Notes: generated by a model from the sequence alone, not told the origin. DNA of 64,000 nt from Flagellimonas aquimarina (GCF_003149745.1 NZ_QGEG01000002.1:62001-126000), one strand, 5' to 3'. Shown: positions 44,813-53,606, counted from the stretch's first letter. Numbers and translations: made by a program.

Positions 44813-46141
44813 ATGTTTGATAATTTAAGTGAAAAGCTGGATAAAGCGTTCCATGTCCTAAAGGGTCATGGACAGATAACCGAAATCAATGTAGCCGAAA
44901 CCCTTAAGGAAGTAAGAAGGGCTCTTTTAGATGCCGATGTTAACTTTAAGATAGCTAAGGAATTTACAAATAGAGTAAAGGAAAAAGCCTTAGGGCAGAA
45001 CGTTCTGACCAATTTACAACCGGGCCAACTCATGGTCAAGATTGTAAAAGATGAGCTTACGGAATTGATGGGAGGAGATGCAGAAGAGGTGGACCTTTCA
45101 GGTAATCCTTCTGTAATTCTTATGTCCGGTCTACAGGGTTCTGGTAAGACCACTTTCTCTGGTAAATTGGCCAGTTATTTAAAAAGCAAAAAAAGTAAGA
45201 AACCACTTTTGGTCGCATGTGATGTTTATCGACCGGCGGCAATAGACCAATTACATGTGGTTGGGGAGCAGATAGGGGTAGAGGTCTATTCAGATAGGGG
45301 AAACAATGATCCCGTAGCTATTGCAAAAGCAGGTGTAAAACAAGCAAAGAGCACTGGCTGTAATGTAGTAATCATAGATACCGCAGGTCGTTTAGCTGTA
45401 GATGAGCAGATGATGACAGAAATTGCCAATATCCACAAGGCAATTACTCCTCAGGAAACTCTTTTTGTGGTTGATTCCATGACAGGTCAAGATGCTGTAA
45501 ACACAGCAAAAGCCTTTAATGATGTCTTGAATTTTGATGGGGTCATATTGACCAAATTAGATGGCGATACCAGAGGTGGTGCCGCCATTTCCATCAAATC
45601 CGTTGTTGACAAGCCTATTAAGTTTATCGGTACGGGCGAAAAAATGGAAGCCATTGATGTTTTCTATCCATCAAGGATGGCAGACAGAATTTTAGGAATG
45701 GGAGATGTGGTTTCCTTAGTAGAACGCGCCCAGGAACAGTTTGATGAAGAGCAAGCTCGAAAAATTCAGAAAAAAATTGCCAAGAACCGCTTTGGTTTTG
45801 ATGACTTTCTTAGTCAGATACAGCAGATTAAGAAAATGGGGAACATGAAGGACCTTATGGGGATGATTCCGGGGGCTGGAAAAGCACTAAAAGGATTGGA
45901 CATAGATGATGATGCCTTTAAACATATTGAAGCCATTATCCATTCTATGACACCAGAAGAACGTTCCACACCGTCAAAGTTGAATGCAAGCCGTAAAAAA
46001 CGCATCGCAATGGGAAGCGGACGTACCGTGCAAGAAGTAAATCAGTTGTTGAAACAATTTGAGCAAATGAGCAAGATGATGAAAATGATGCAAGGCGGCG
46101 GCGGAAAGAAGATGATGCAGATGATGCAAAACATGAGATAG
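44813..46141 (+). CDS. ffh: Signal recognition particle protein Ffh
   Basis: The product is the GTPase of the bacterial SRP that brings ribosomes making membrane proteins to FtsY and SecY; 442 residues (453 in E. coli). The N-domain starts MFDNLSEKLDKAFHVLKGHG. The G-domain has LQGSGKTTFSGKLA (P-loop), DVYRPAAIDQL, DTAGRLAVDEQMM and LTKLDGDTRGGAA. The M-domain has GMIPGAGKALKGL, the RNA-binding SRKKRIAMGSGRTVQEVN, and a methionine-rich tail (KMMKMMQGGGGKKMMQMMQ). It is followed by folD after 38 nt. Confidence 0.98.
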   Translation: MFDNLSEKLDKAFHVLKGHGQITEINVAETLKEVRRALLDADVNFKIAKEFTNRVKEKALGQNVLTNLQPGQLMVKIVKDELTELMGGDAEEVDLSGNPSVILMSGLQGSGKTTFSGKLASYLKSKKSKKPLLVACDVYRPAAIDQLHVVGEQIGVEVYSDRGNNDPVAIAKAGVKQAKSTGCNVVIIDTAGRLAVDEQMMTEIANIHKAITPQETLFVVDSMTGQDAVNTAKAFNDVLNFDGVILTKLDGDTRGGAAISIKSVVDKPIKFIGTGEKMEAIDVFYPSRMADRILGMGDVVSLVERAQEQFDEEQARKIQKKIAKNRFGFDDFLSQIQQIKKMGNMKDLMGMIPGAGKALKGLDIDDDAFKHIEAIIHSMTPEERSTPSKLNASRKKRIAMGSGRTVQEVNQLLKQFEQMSKMMKMMQGGGGKKMMQMMQNMR

Positions 46142-46179
46142 TTCTATACAATAAATTATTGCCTAAATAAGCCGACCCA

Positions 46180-47067
46180 ATGGAAATCCTCGACGGAAAG
46201 AGAATATCAAACCAAATAAAAGATGAGATAGCTATTGAGGTAGCAGAAATGAAGGAGAGAGGAGAAAAAGTGCCCCATTTGGCCGCTGTTTTGGTTGGGA
46301 CGGATGGAGCAAGCTTGACCTATGTGGGCAGCAAAGTGCGCTCCTGTAAAAAAATAGGCTTTGAGTCAACCCTAGTACACCTTCCAGAAGAAACCACCGA
46401 GGAAGCATTGTTAAAACAAGTTGAAGATTTAAATGCCAATCCAGATATTGATGGTTATATCGTGCAATTGCCCTTACCCAAGCACATAGATGAGGAAAAA
46501 GTGCTTATGGCCGTTGATCCAGACAAAGATGTGGATGGTTTTCACCCTACCAATTTTGGTAAAATGGCCTTGGATATGGAATCTTTTATATCCGCCACAC
46601 CATTTGGGATAATGGAATTATTAAGACGTTATAATGTGGATACAGAAGGCAAGCACACAGTTGTTATTGGCCGTAGCCACATTGTAGGTCGACCTATCAG
46701 TATTCTAATGAGTCAAAAAGGGAAAGCTGCCAATTCTACAGTTACCTTAACCCATAGCAGAACTAAGAACATTGAGTCCTTCACCCAAAAAGCGGATATC
46801 ATTGTTTCCGCTTTGGGAGTCCCCAACTTCTTAAAAGCTGAAATGGTTAAAAATGATGCTGTCATAATTGATGTAGGCATCACCCGTGTACCAGACAAGA
46901 CCAGAGAAAAAGGCTACTACATTACTGGCGATGTAGATTTTGAAAATGTAAGCAAAAAAGCATCCTATATTACTCCTGTTCCTGGAGGGGTGGGCCCTAT
47001 GACCATTGCAATGCTTTTAAAAAATACATTGTTGGCAAGAGAAAGACATAAATTAAAGAGCAACTAG
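46180..47067 (+). CDS. folD: Bifunctional methylenetetrahydrofolate dehydrogenase/cyclohydrolase
   Basis: Interconverts 5,10-methylene-, methenyl- and 10-formyl-tetrahydrofolate for purine and formyl-Met-tRNA synthesis. The product has 295 residues (288 in E. coli). The active-site lysine lies in TYVGSKVRSCKKIGF, the signature in DGYIVQLPLPKHIDEEKV, and PDKDVDGFHPTNFGKM, the nucleotide-binding GRSHIVGRPISILM and the C-terminal PVPGGVGPMTIAMLL are present. The TAG stop (47065-47067) overlaps the end of a small convergent lipoprotein gene by 4 nt. Confidence 0.98.
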   Translation: MEILDGKRISNQIKDEIAIEVAEMKERGEKVPHLAAVLVGTDGASLTYVGSKVRSCKKIGFESTLVHLPEETTEEALLKQVEDLNANPDIDGYIVQLPLPKHIDEEKVLMAVDPDKDVDGFHPTNFGKMALDMESFISATPFGIMELLRRYNVDTEGKHTVVIGRSHIVGRPISILMSQKGKAANSTVTLTHSRTKNIESFTQKADIIVSALGVPNFLKAEMVKNDAVIIDVGITRVPDKTREKGYYITGDVDFENVSKKASYITPVPGGVGPMTIAMLLKNTLLARERHKLKSN

Positions 47068-47222
47068 TTTTTGACTTCTTTTTCTGGATGGGATGACGTT
47101 ACTTCCTGTTCATCATTTGGGGTTAGAATATCAAGGTCGCCTTCACCTTCATCATTGGTGCAGCTAGATAAGGCCATAGACGAGAATAACACTGTAATCA
47201 ATAGTAGAACAACTTTCATCAT
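47064..47222 (-). CDS. Small 52-residue acidic lipoprotein
   Basis: A short minus-strand gene with ATG at 47222 (second ATG 47219) and TAG at 47064-47066. The translation is a clear lipoprotein: MMKVVLLLITVLFSSMALSS followed by Cys21, then the acidic TNDEGEGDLD tail, ending EKEVKN. The lipobox (ALSSC) is good, and the acidic residues after the cysteine resemble the surface-export signal. The last 4 nt overlap the folD stop in a convergent arrangement. No family was recognised; it may be part of the envelope lipoprotein set of unknown role. Confidence 0.7.
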   Translation of the reverse strand: MMKVVLLLITVLFSSMALSSCTNDEGEGDLDILTPNDEQEVTSSHPEKEVKN

Positions 47223-47319
47223 TTGGTAATTTAGTAGGTATAGTACCTTATGATTTCTTCATATATAACGTTTTACAAGTAATAATTAGTATCCATTATT
47301 TAGTTAGGATGTGAAATGA

Positions 47320-47350
47320 TTTGAACAGCGATTTAAATTCAGTACCTTTT
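47320..47350 (+). promoter_or_regulatory. Promoter of the esterase-like lipoprotein gene
   Basis: The -33 box TTTG (47320-47323) is followed after 19 nt by TACCTTTT (47343-47350), one mismatch from TAnnTTTG, 20 nt upstream of the start codon at 47371. Spacing and position fit the Bacteroidota consensus. Confidence 0.5.
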
Positions 47351-47370
47351 TGATCAAATTCCCATCCATC

Positions 47371-49098
47371 ATGAAAAATCATCTTTTCGCATTAGTTTGC
47401 CTTATACTTTTCTTGAATTCTTGTACCAAAAATAAAATCACAAATCAAATTGTGGTCTCTTTTTCCAAAGAGGCAAAAGAGGGTGCTGTTGATGGGCGTT
47501 TGCTTTTAATGCTTTCCACCAATGATGAAAAAGAACCACGATTTCAAATCAGCAGCGGACTGAATGCTCAATTGATATTTGGAATGGATGTGGAAGATTT
47601 TAAACCAGGAGATGAAATTGTCTTTGATGATTTGGTATTTGGATTTCCGTATGCAAGTTTAGCAGAAGTATCTCCTGGCGAGTACAATGTGCAGGCACTT
47701 TTGCACACGTACGAAACATTCAACCTATCCACAGGGCATACAGTTAAATTGCCCATGGATAATGGGGAAGGACAACAATGGAACAGGTCTCCGGGAAATT
47801 TGTACAGTACTCCCTTTAAGATTACAATTAATGAAAATGGTGTCCAAAACGTAAGTGTTACAATGGATAAGGTAATTCCACCAATTGAAGAAGCAGAAGA
47901 CACCAAATGGATAAAGCACCTGAAAATTAAATCTGAAAAACTATCTGAATTTTGGGGAAGGGATATGTATTTGGGAGCTCATATTCTGCTGCCAAAAGGT
48001 TTTGAAGAACATCCAGAGGCAAAATACCCGTTAATGATTTTTCATGGGCATTTTCCGAACGATTTTGGCGGTTTTAGGACTACGCCCCCAGACCCCAACA
48101 CAAAACCCGAGTACTCCGCACGTTTTGATGTTGAAGGCTACAATATCATCCAAAAACAAGAAGCATACGATTTTTACAAAAGATGGAACGAACCCGATTT
48201 TCCAAGGTTTTTGATTATTGAAATTCAACACCCCACCCCATATTACGATGATTCGTATGCTGTAAATTCAGCTAGTCAAGGCCCTTATGGTGATGCCATC
48301 ACTCATGAGTTGATTCCATACATAGAAAAAGAATTTAGGGGCATTGGAGAAGGCTGGTCACGGTTTTTGTATGGAGGCTCAACAGGAGGTTGGGAAGCCC
48401 TTGCCGTTCAAGTGAAGTATCCTGAGGAATACAATGGTTGTTTTGCCGCTTGCCCAGACCCTATTGATTTTAGAGCCTATTGTTTGACCAATATTTATGA
48501 GGACAAGAATGCATATTATTATGAAAGCGACCATAAAGTAGCAGAAGTTCCCGCCCATCGTGATTACCTTGGCCATGTTCAAAGTACTGTTCGTGAAAAC
48601 AATCATTTAGAATTGGTATTGGGAACAAAATCACGATCAGGTCAGCAATGGGATATTTGGGAGGCCACATATTCCCCCCAAGGGAAAGATGGGTATCCGC
48701 AACGACTGTGGGATAAAACTACAGGAGTAATCAACCCAGAGGTAGCGGAATATTGGAAAGAAAACTTTGACCTTAAACATATTCTAGAACGGGATTGGGA
48801 TAAACTAGGCGAAAATCTTAAGGGGAAAATTCATATTTATTGCGGTGATATGGACAATTACTATTTAAACAATGCCGTTTATTTAATGGAGGATTTTCTG
48901 GAAAGTACCACAGATCCATATTATGAAGGTGAGGTATTGTATGGGGATAGAGCGGAACATTGTTGGAACGGTGACCCAGAATTACCCAATCATATTACTA
49001 GAATGCGCTACAATACTATGTATGTGCCAAAAATAATGCAACGAATTGCTGAAAGCGCACCAAAAGGTGCTGATCTTAGTAGCTGGCGTTATAAATGA
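47371..49098 (+). CDS. Large esterase-like lipoprotein (alpha/beta hydrolase)
   Basis: The start is set at ATG 47371 (MKNHLFALVCLILFLNSC; lipobox Cys18), giving 575 residues; an upstream TTG frame start would put extra residues before the signal. The N-terminal ~170 residues are beta-rich. A putative-esterase domain follows: YPLMIFHGHFPNDFGG, the nucleophile elbow YGGSTGGWEALA, the acid region in YCGDMDNYYLNN and the histidine in RAEHCWNG. The residues after the lipid cysteine (TKNK) are basic, so surface export is less likely than periplasmic anchoring. The substrate is unknown. Confidence 0.8.
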   Translation: MKNHLFALVCLILFLNSCTKNKITNQIVVSFSKEAKEGAVDGRLLLMLSTNDEKEPRFQISSGLNAQLIFGMDVEDFKPGDEIVFDDLVFGFPYASLAEVSPGEYNVQALLHTYETFNLSTGHTVKLPMDNGEGQQWNRSPGNLYSTPFKITINENGVQNVSVTMDKVIPPIEEAEDTKWIKHLKIKSEKLSEFWGRDMYLGAHILLPKGFEEHPEAKYPLMIFHGHFPNDFGGFRTTPPDPNTKPEYSARFDVEGYNIIQKQEAYDFYKRWNEPDFPRFLIIEIQHPTPYYDDSYAVNSASQGPYGDAITHELIPYIEKEFRGIGEGWSRFLYGGSTGGWEALAVQVKYPEEYNGCFAACPDPIDFRAYCLTNIYEDKNAYYYESDHKVAEVPAHRDYLGHVQSTVRENNHLELVLGTKSRSGQQWDIWEATYSPQGKDGYPQRLWDKTTGVINPEVAEYWKENFDLKHILERDWDKLGENLKGKIHIYCGDMDNYYLNNAVYLMEDFLESTTDPYYEGEVLYGDRAEHCWNGDPELPNHITRMRYNTMYVPKIMQRIAESAPKGADLSSWRYK

Positions 49099-49116
49099 TT
49101 GAACTTTTGGCAATAA

Positions 49117-49146
49117 TCAGTTTAATGGCAAAAATGTCAGTTTAAT
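49117..49146. repeat. Direct repeat TCAGTTTAAT, two copies 20 nt apart
   Basis: Copies at 49117-49126 and 49137-49146, repeat start to repeat start 20 nt (about two helical turns), in the 126-nt gap upstream of the DUF2306 gene. The spacing suits a regulator that binds one face of the DNA, such as a tandem dimer. Chance is possible in such AT-rich sequence. Confidence 0.35.
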
Positions 49147-49224
49147 AGGTTTTATTACGATTCAGATTTCTGACTATTGCACCTTAACCAGTTTATTTAA
49201 TAATTTGCATATAAATCATCAATC

Positions 49225-49851
49225 ATGGCCGGTATCATAAGAAACAAAATAGCTTGGGTAGTATTTGCCTTTTTAGCTATGGGTGTGGGGCTCTATCCCT
49301 TTGCATATTGGATGACTTCAGAAAAATTTGGGTTACTTTCTAGTAAAACGACGGAGTTATTAGCAAATGAAATCTGGACTGTTGGGTTTTACGGACATAT
49401 TACTTTTGGCGCTTTTGCGCTTATGAGCGGGTGGTCTCAATTCAGTAAAAAAATCAGGTCCAGAAACCTAAAACTACATCGAAATCTGGGAAAAGTATAT
49501 GTTTTTTCGGTGTTGATCAGTGGAATATGTGGCGTATACATTGCTTTTTTTGCCACAGGTGGGCTTATTACTTCGCTGGGTTTTCTTGGTTTGGGGATTA
49601 TCTGGTTGTTTACTACTTTAAAAGCATATTTTGCCATAAGAGCAAAAGATTTAGCACTTCACCAAGGAATGATGATTTACAGCTATGCCGCTTGTTTTGC
49701 AGCAGTAACACTTCGACTTTGGTTGCCATTGTTAACTATGGCTTTTGGGGAATTTTTGATTGCCTACAAAATAGTGGCTTGGCTTTGTTGGGTTCCAAAT
49801 ATGATATTTGCCTTTTTCTGGGTTAAGCGAAAAGGTTTGACCTTGGTTTAG
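49225..49851 (+). CDS. DUF2306 family membrane protein
   Basis: The product has 208 residues with about six membrane helices. Marks of DUF2306 are YGHITFGAFALMSGWSQFSK and KLHRNLGKVYVFSVLISG followed later by LHQGMMIYSYAACFAAVTLR; the conserved histidines at the membrane face could bind haem or metal, but no function is established. It ends 2 nt before the convergent VOC gene. Confidence 0.8.
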   Translation: MAGIIRNKIAWVVFAFLAMGVGLYPFAYWMTSEKFGLLSSKTTELLANEIWTVGFYGHITFGAFALMSGWSQFSKKIRSRNLKLHRNLGKVYVFSVLISGICGVYIAFFATGGLITSLGFLGLGIIWLFTTLKAYFAIRAKDLALHQGMMIYSYAACFAAVTLRLWLPLLTMAFGEFLIAYKIVAWLCWVPNMIFAFFWVKRKGLTLV

Positions 49852-49853
49852 TG

Positions 49854-50276
49854 TTATTTGGCAAACAGCTGACCCATATCCTTAAAAGCCTTAAATTCCA
49901 AAGCATTACCGGCTGGATCTAAAAAAAACATAGTGGCCTGCTCGCCTATTTCACCTTCAAACCTAACATAGGGTTCAATAATGAACTCAACACCTTTGGT
50001 CTTCAGGTTCGTTGAAAAAGACTGGAAGGTTTCCCACGGCAGAACAACTCCATAATGAGGTACAGGAACGTTTTTGCCATCTACGGGATTGGTATGAAGT
50101 TCAATATTGGATTTTGGTTTGTAATGAATCACCAGTTGGTGACCAAACAAGTTAAAATCTACCCAATGATCGCTGCTTCTCCCTTCCTTGCATTCTAAAA
50201 CGTTTCTATAAAAGTTTCTACATTCATCAAGGTTATGGACGGGAATGGCTATATGAAAAGGAGTGATATTTTGCAT
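49854..50276 (-). CDS. VOC superfamily (glyoxalase-like) protein
   Basis: The product has 140 residues from ATG 50276 ([20 protein letters not shown]); the longer frame to 50348 adds 24 hydrophobic residues without the fold and is rejected. Two beta-alpha-beta-beta-beta modules are visible, with metal-ligand candidates His in PFHIAIPV, His in PHYGVVLPW and Glu in GNALEFKAF, and [13 protein letters not shown] as the typical C-terminal signature. Probably a small metal-dependent lyase or dioxygenase-like enzyme; the substrate is not inferable. Confidence 0.82.
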   Translation of the reverse strand: MQNITPFHIAIPVHNLDECRNFYRNVLECKEGRSSDHWVDFNLFGHQLVIHYKPKSNIELHTNPVDGKNVPVPHYGVVLPWETFQSFSTNLKTKGVEFIIEPYVRFEGEIGEQATMFFLDPAGNALEFKAFKDMGQLFAK

Positions 50277-50468
50277 AGTGTGATAAAAGTAAATTGTGGG
50301 GATCAATCTTCCAAATAGATATGAGGCTATTTTTATTGAAATTTTCAATGGTTCCAGATAAAATGGTATTCATGGTTTATGGGATGTTGATAGTCTATAT
50401 AATATTTATAAAAAAATAAATGTATTTATCTTTAGAAACCACCGTATATCAATTTGATTAACAGTACT

Positions 50469-51260
50469 ATGAAAAAAATAGCGTTCCTATTAGTTTTGAT
50501 TCTAATAAGCTCTTGCAAAAAAGAGAACAAAACCCAAACAGCAGAAAGTAATTTAAATGAACAAGAAACCATACCTAATGAGTGGGTGTATCTTTTTGAT
50601 GGTACCAACACCGATGGATGGAGAGCATATAACGGAGATGTATTGCCGCCAGGTTGGATTATAAAGGACAGTACACTGACATTTGATACCGAACTAGGTC
50701 TTGAGCAAGATTACAAAGGAGGCAAGGATATCATATATGGTGCCGAGGAGTTTGATAATTTTGAACTATACCTTGAATGGAAATTGCCTGAAGGAGGTAA
50801 CAGCGGTATTTTCTATCACCTTAAGGAAGGCTATGACGGCCCTCCGGAAGTTTCCCCTGAATACCAATTAATTGATGACGAAAATTATGCTAGAATCCAT
50901 GATTTAACAGCTTACAACACCAGTCTTGGATACACAGAAAAACCTGAAGAACTGAAACCATTGCAAAGAACAGCCTCGGATTATGCCATGCACCCTGCAG
51001 ATACAATAAAAAAGAAATTGAACCCTATTGGCGAATGGAATTCTTCTAAAATTGTTTTTACCCCTAAAAAAGTGGAACATTGGCTTAATGGGGAAATGGT
51101 GCTTTCCTTTGTCCCATGGGATGAAGCTTGGTACGAAAAGAAAAATTCCGATAAATGGAAGAACAGCGCAGATTACGGAAAATTCAAAACCGGATTCATT
51201 GGATTACAAGATCATTCCAGTCCTATCTGGTTTAGAAACATAAAAATTAAAAAATTATAA
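50469..51260 (+). CDS. DUF1080 (3-keto-disaccharide hydrolase family) lipoprotein
   Basis: The product has 263 residues from ATG 50469 with lipobox ISSC (Cys16). The domain WVYLFDGTNTDGWRAYNG, GGKDIIYGAEEFDNFELYLE, WKLPEGGNSGIFYHL and the end GKFKTGFIGLQDHSSPIWFR is the concanavalin-like DUF1080 fold, members of which cleave 3-keto-glycosides. It is followed after 12 nt by a Gfo/Idh/MocA oxidoreductase, the enzyme type that can make the 3-keto group, so the two probably act in sequence on a glycoside in the periplasm. Confidence 0.88.
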   Translation: MKKIAFLLVLILISSCKKENKTQTAESNLNEQETIPNEWVYLFDGTNTDGWRAYNGDVLPPGWIIKDSTLTFDTELGLEQDYKGGKDIIYGAEEFDNFELYLEWKLPEGGNSGIFYHLKEGYDGPPEVSPEYQLIDDENYARIHDLTAYNTSLGYTEKPEELKPLQRTASDYAMHPADTIKKKLNPIGEWNSSKIVFTPKKVEHWLNGEMVLSFVPWDEAWYEKKNSDKWKNSADYGKFKTGFIGLQDHSSPIWFRNIKIKKL

Positions 51261-51272
51261 CAGGTTTTAGAT

Positions 51273-52709
51273 ATGAAAAAAAGAGAGTTTTTAAAGACCG
51301 CCGCTATAGCATCATCATTGGCAATAATGCCATCGGGAACTTGGGCTTTTTCAGGAAATAAACGTTTGAGAACAGCACATATTGGTGTAGGCAATATGGG
51401 TTTTGAAGATTTAAAGGCAATTTCATCTCATAAATTGGTCGATGTGGTGGCACTATGCGATGTGGATGCCAATAATCTAGAAGCGGCTCATAAAATTCAT
51501 TCTAATGCTAAAACTTTTCCAGATTATAGAGAAATGTTACGGGTCATGGGTGATGAAATTGATGCTGTTATCGTATCAACCCCGGACCATACGCATGCTC
51601 CAGCTTCAATGATGGCAATGAACATGGGTAAACCGGTTTATTGTCAAAAGCCACTAACCCATCATGTGTCAGAAGCAAGAGCAATGCGCAAACTGGCTGC
51701 CGATAAAAACTTGATTACCCAAATGGGTATTCAAGTACATTCATTTTATGATTATAAATTGGCCACGTTGCTCATCCAATCCGGCATTATTGGCAAAGTA
51801 CATACGGTAAGGGCATGGTCTCCCAAGGATTGGGGGTACAATGGTCCGGCACCAACAGGGATTGACCCAATTCCAGAATCCTTGGATTGGAACCTTTGGT
51901 TGGGAACAGCGGCTGAAAGACCCTATAAAAAAGACTATTATCACCCTGGAAATTGGAGAAAATTAATGGATTATGGGTGTGGTACTCTAGGGGATATGGG
52001 AGTGCATATTTTTGATACTCCTTATAACGCACTTCAATTGGATGTTCCACTTACCGTTAAAAATGAATGCAGACAACCAACAGGATTTGGCTATCCAGAG
52101 AAGAATATAGTTACATATGAATTTCCAGGCACAAAATATACCGCCGATAAACTAAAATGGGTATGGTATGATGGTCCAGGTGCCCCAGAAATGCATGAGG
52201 ACCTTAAATTGCCCAATTCAGCGGTTCATGCAAAGAAAAGTAAAGAAACCGCAAATGGAGATGATCAGTCTATGGAAGATAAAATGTCACTAGACACCAA
52301 AGAAGCCATGGATGGAGCCTTACCTGACCAAGGGGCTATGTTCATTGGCGACAATGGACGTTTGCTGCTTCCTCATTTTATGCAATTGCCAAGGAAAATA
52401 GTAGATGGGAAATATGTGGATATATCCAATGAAATTGCTGAGGTTGAGAAAGCGAACAACATGGGCAAACCTATACGTAATTACGATTCTGAAGGTCCAA
52501 AACATTATCATCAGTTTGTGGATGCGTGTTTGGGGAGTGATGATTGTACTGCACCCTTCTCTTATTCGGCACGATTAACGGAAACCATCTTGTTAGGTGT
52601 TATAGCGGGTCGTTTTCCTAGTAAAACGTTGCATTGGGATAATAAAACAGCTAGGTTTTCAGAAGAAGAAGCCAATAAGTATTTAGAATCACCATATAGG
52701 GATTTTTAA
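51273..52709 (+). CDS. Gfo/Idh/MocA family oxidoreductase, exported
   Basis: The product has 478 residues. The N-terminus MKKREFLKTAAIASSLAIMP resembles a twin-arginine signal (here KKREFLK), consistent with folding around its nucleotide cofactor before export. The Rossmann motif is AHIGVGNMGFEDLK, followed by STPDHTHAPASMMAMNMGKP and VYCQKPLTH (the EKP motif position), and GDMGVHIFDTPYN with the catalytic His. The coupled DUF1080 gene suggests oxidation of a glycoside at C3, followed by hydrolysis. The sugar is unknown; no transporter is adjacent. Confidence 0.9.
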   Translation: MKKREFLKTAAIASSLAIMPSGTWAFSGNKRLRTAHIGVGNMGFEDLKAISSHKLVDVVALCDVDANNLEAAHKIHSNAKTFPDYREMLRVMGDEIDAVIVSTPDHTHAPASMMAMNMGKPVYCQKPLTHHVSEARAMRKLAADKNLITQMGIQVHSFYDYKLATLLIQSGIIGKVHTVRAWSPKDWGYNGPAPTGIDPIPESLDWNLWLGTAAERPYKKDYYHPGNWRKLMDYGCGTLGDMGVHIFDTPYNALQLDVPLTVKNECRQPTGFGYPEKNIVTYEFPGTKYTADKLKWVWYDGPGAPEMHEDLKLPNSAVHAKKSKETANGDDQSMEDKMSLDTKEAMDGALPDQGAMFIGDNGRLLLPHFMQLPRKIVDGKYVDISNEIAEVEKANNMGKPIRNYDSEGPKHYHQFVDACLGSDDCTAPFSYSARLTETILLGVIAGRFPSKTLHWDNKTARFSEEEANKYLESPYRDF

Positions 52710-52730
52710 AGCCTCATGATTACTTAGCAC

Positions 52731-52745
52731 AACTTTGCCAAAGTT
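52731..52745. repeat. Short inverted repeat between convergent genes
   Basis: AACTTTGCCAAAGTT is a 6-7-bp inverted repeat in the 39-nt gap between the convergent oxidoreductase and alpha/beta hydrolase genes. It lacks a T-run on either strand, so it is at best a weak terminator. Confidence 0.35.
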
Positions 52746-52748
52746 CCT

Positions 52749-53588
52749 TTAGGCTTCCAAAAATGAAATAATTTGGTTGTTAACATCTTCTTGGTGCATG
52801 GAATGTCCTAACCCCTCAGTACTTATCAGCGTGCTGCCCTTCCAATTTTCGTTTACTTTTTGGGAAGCATGATAAGGTGCTACAGCATCTAATCTATCAT
52901 GAAATAACAATCCCTTTTTGGTGTTTGACCGTGCAAATTTTGATGCCGAAAAATCATGGATTCTAAACCCAAATCTTTTAAGAATATAGTTGTCTAATGC
53001 TGTCATTACCCTATTGTTGAATTTTAGTAGGTACTGATAATGTTCCATAATTTCATGAAATTCGGATGGAGCACCAATGGTCACCATTTTTTCAACCTTA
53101 GGATTTGGATTCTTGTACTCATTGTACATCAAGGTCATGCCTCCAACGGAATGTCCCACAAGGTATTTTGGATCGTATTTGTTTATCATATGTTGTAGGG
53201 CTTCCTCATACAAGGGCACGTATAAAATTTTGCCAGTAGAATACCCATGTGAGGGTGCATCAAAAGCTATGATGTTAAAATTGGCTTCTTTAAGCTTATC
53301 AATGAGATTACGCCATCGAAAGGTGTTGCTCTCCCAACCATGTACTAACAAGACAGTTTCTTTGTTACCTGGCCAATGATAAGATTGCAGTTTATGTCCA
53401 GCCGCAGTTTCTACTTCATTTTTGGCGTTATCCAAATACGCTTGCTGTTGAGGTAAAACCCTTCCTTTTCTAACAGTACAAAACAAGTTAAAGGCCTTGT
53501 CTGCGGTTTTTTGTGGTGCAAATAGTGCAAACAGGTTAAAATATTGGCCGTATGCCAGAGGTAGTATTTTGGTGATTAATTTTTTCAT
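52749..53588 (-). CDS. Alpha/beta hydrolase
   Basis: The product has 279 residues with a hydrophobic N-terminus but no clear signal peptide. The fold is complete: ETVLLVHGWESNTFRWRNL, AFDAPSHGYSTG, nucleophile elbow VGHSVGGMTLMY, acid in FHDRLDAVAPY, histidine in TEGLGHSMHQ. It is divergent from an HxlR regulator, and the operator candidate at 53592-53606 lies 4 nt from its start codon, so it is probably the regulator's target, for example for detoxifying an electrophile-derived or ester compound. Confidence 0.85.
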   Translation of the reverse strand: MKKLITKILPLAYGQYFNLFALFAPQKTADKAFNLFCTVRKGRVLPQQQAYLDNAKNEVETAAGHKLQSYHWPGNKETVLLVHGWESNTFRWRNLIDKLKEANFNIIAFDAPSHGYSTGKILYVPLYEEALQHMINKYDPKYLVGHSVGGMTLMYNEYKNPNPKVEKMVTIGAPSEFHEIMEHYQYLLKFNNRVMTALDNYILKRFGFRIHDFSASKFARSNTKKGLLFHDRLDAVAPYHASQKVNENWKGSTLISTEGLGHSMHQEDVNNQIISFLEA

Positions 53589-53591
53589 TAG

Positions 53592-53606
53592 GTTACTTTT
53601 TGTAAC
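53592..53606. promoter_or_regulatory. Candidate HxlR operator GTTAC-N5-GTAAC
   Basis: A perfect 5-bp inverted repeat GTTAC-ttttt-GTAAC in the divergent region, 3 nt upstream of the hydrolase start codon and 79 nt before the hxlR-type gene. An imperfect extension continues as TTAC. Its size and symmetry suit a winged-helix dimer, and its place would block the hydrolase transcript directly. Confidence 0.55.

Noticed and set aside
49527-49826. Plus-strand 99-codon frame inside the DUF2306 gene
   Set aside because: It is in another frame of a conserved membrane protein, has no signal or domain, and lacks its own promoter or spacing.
50277-50348. N-terminal extension of the VOC protein
   Set aside because: It adds hydrophobic, non-homologous residues; the VOC fold starts at ATG 50276.
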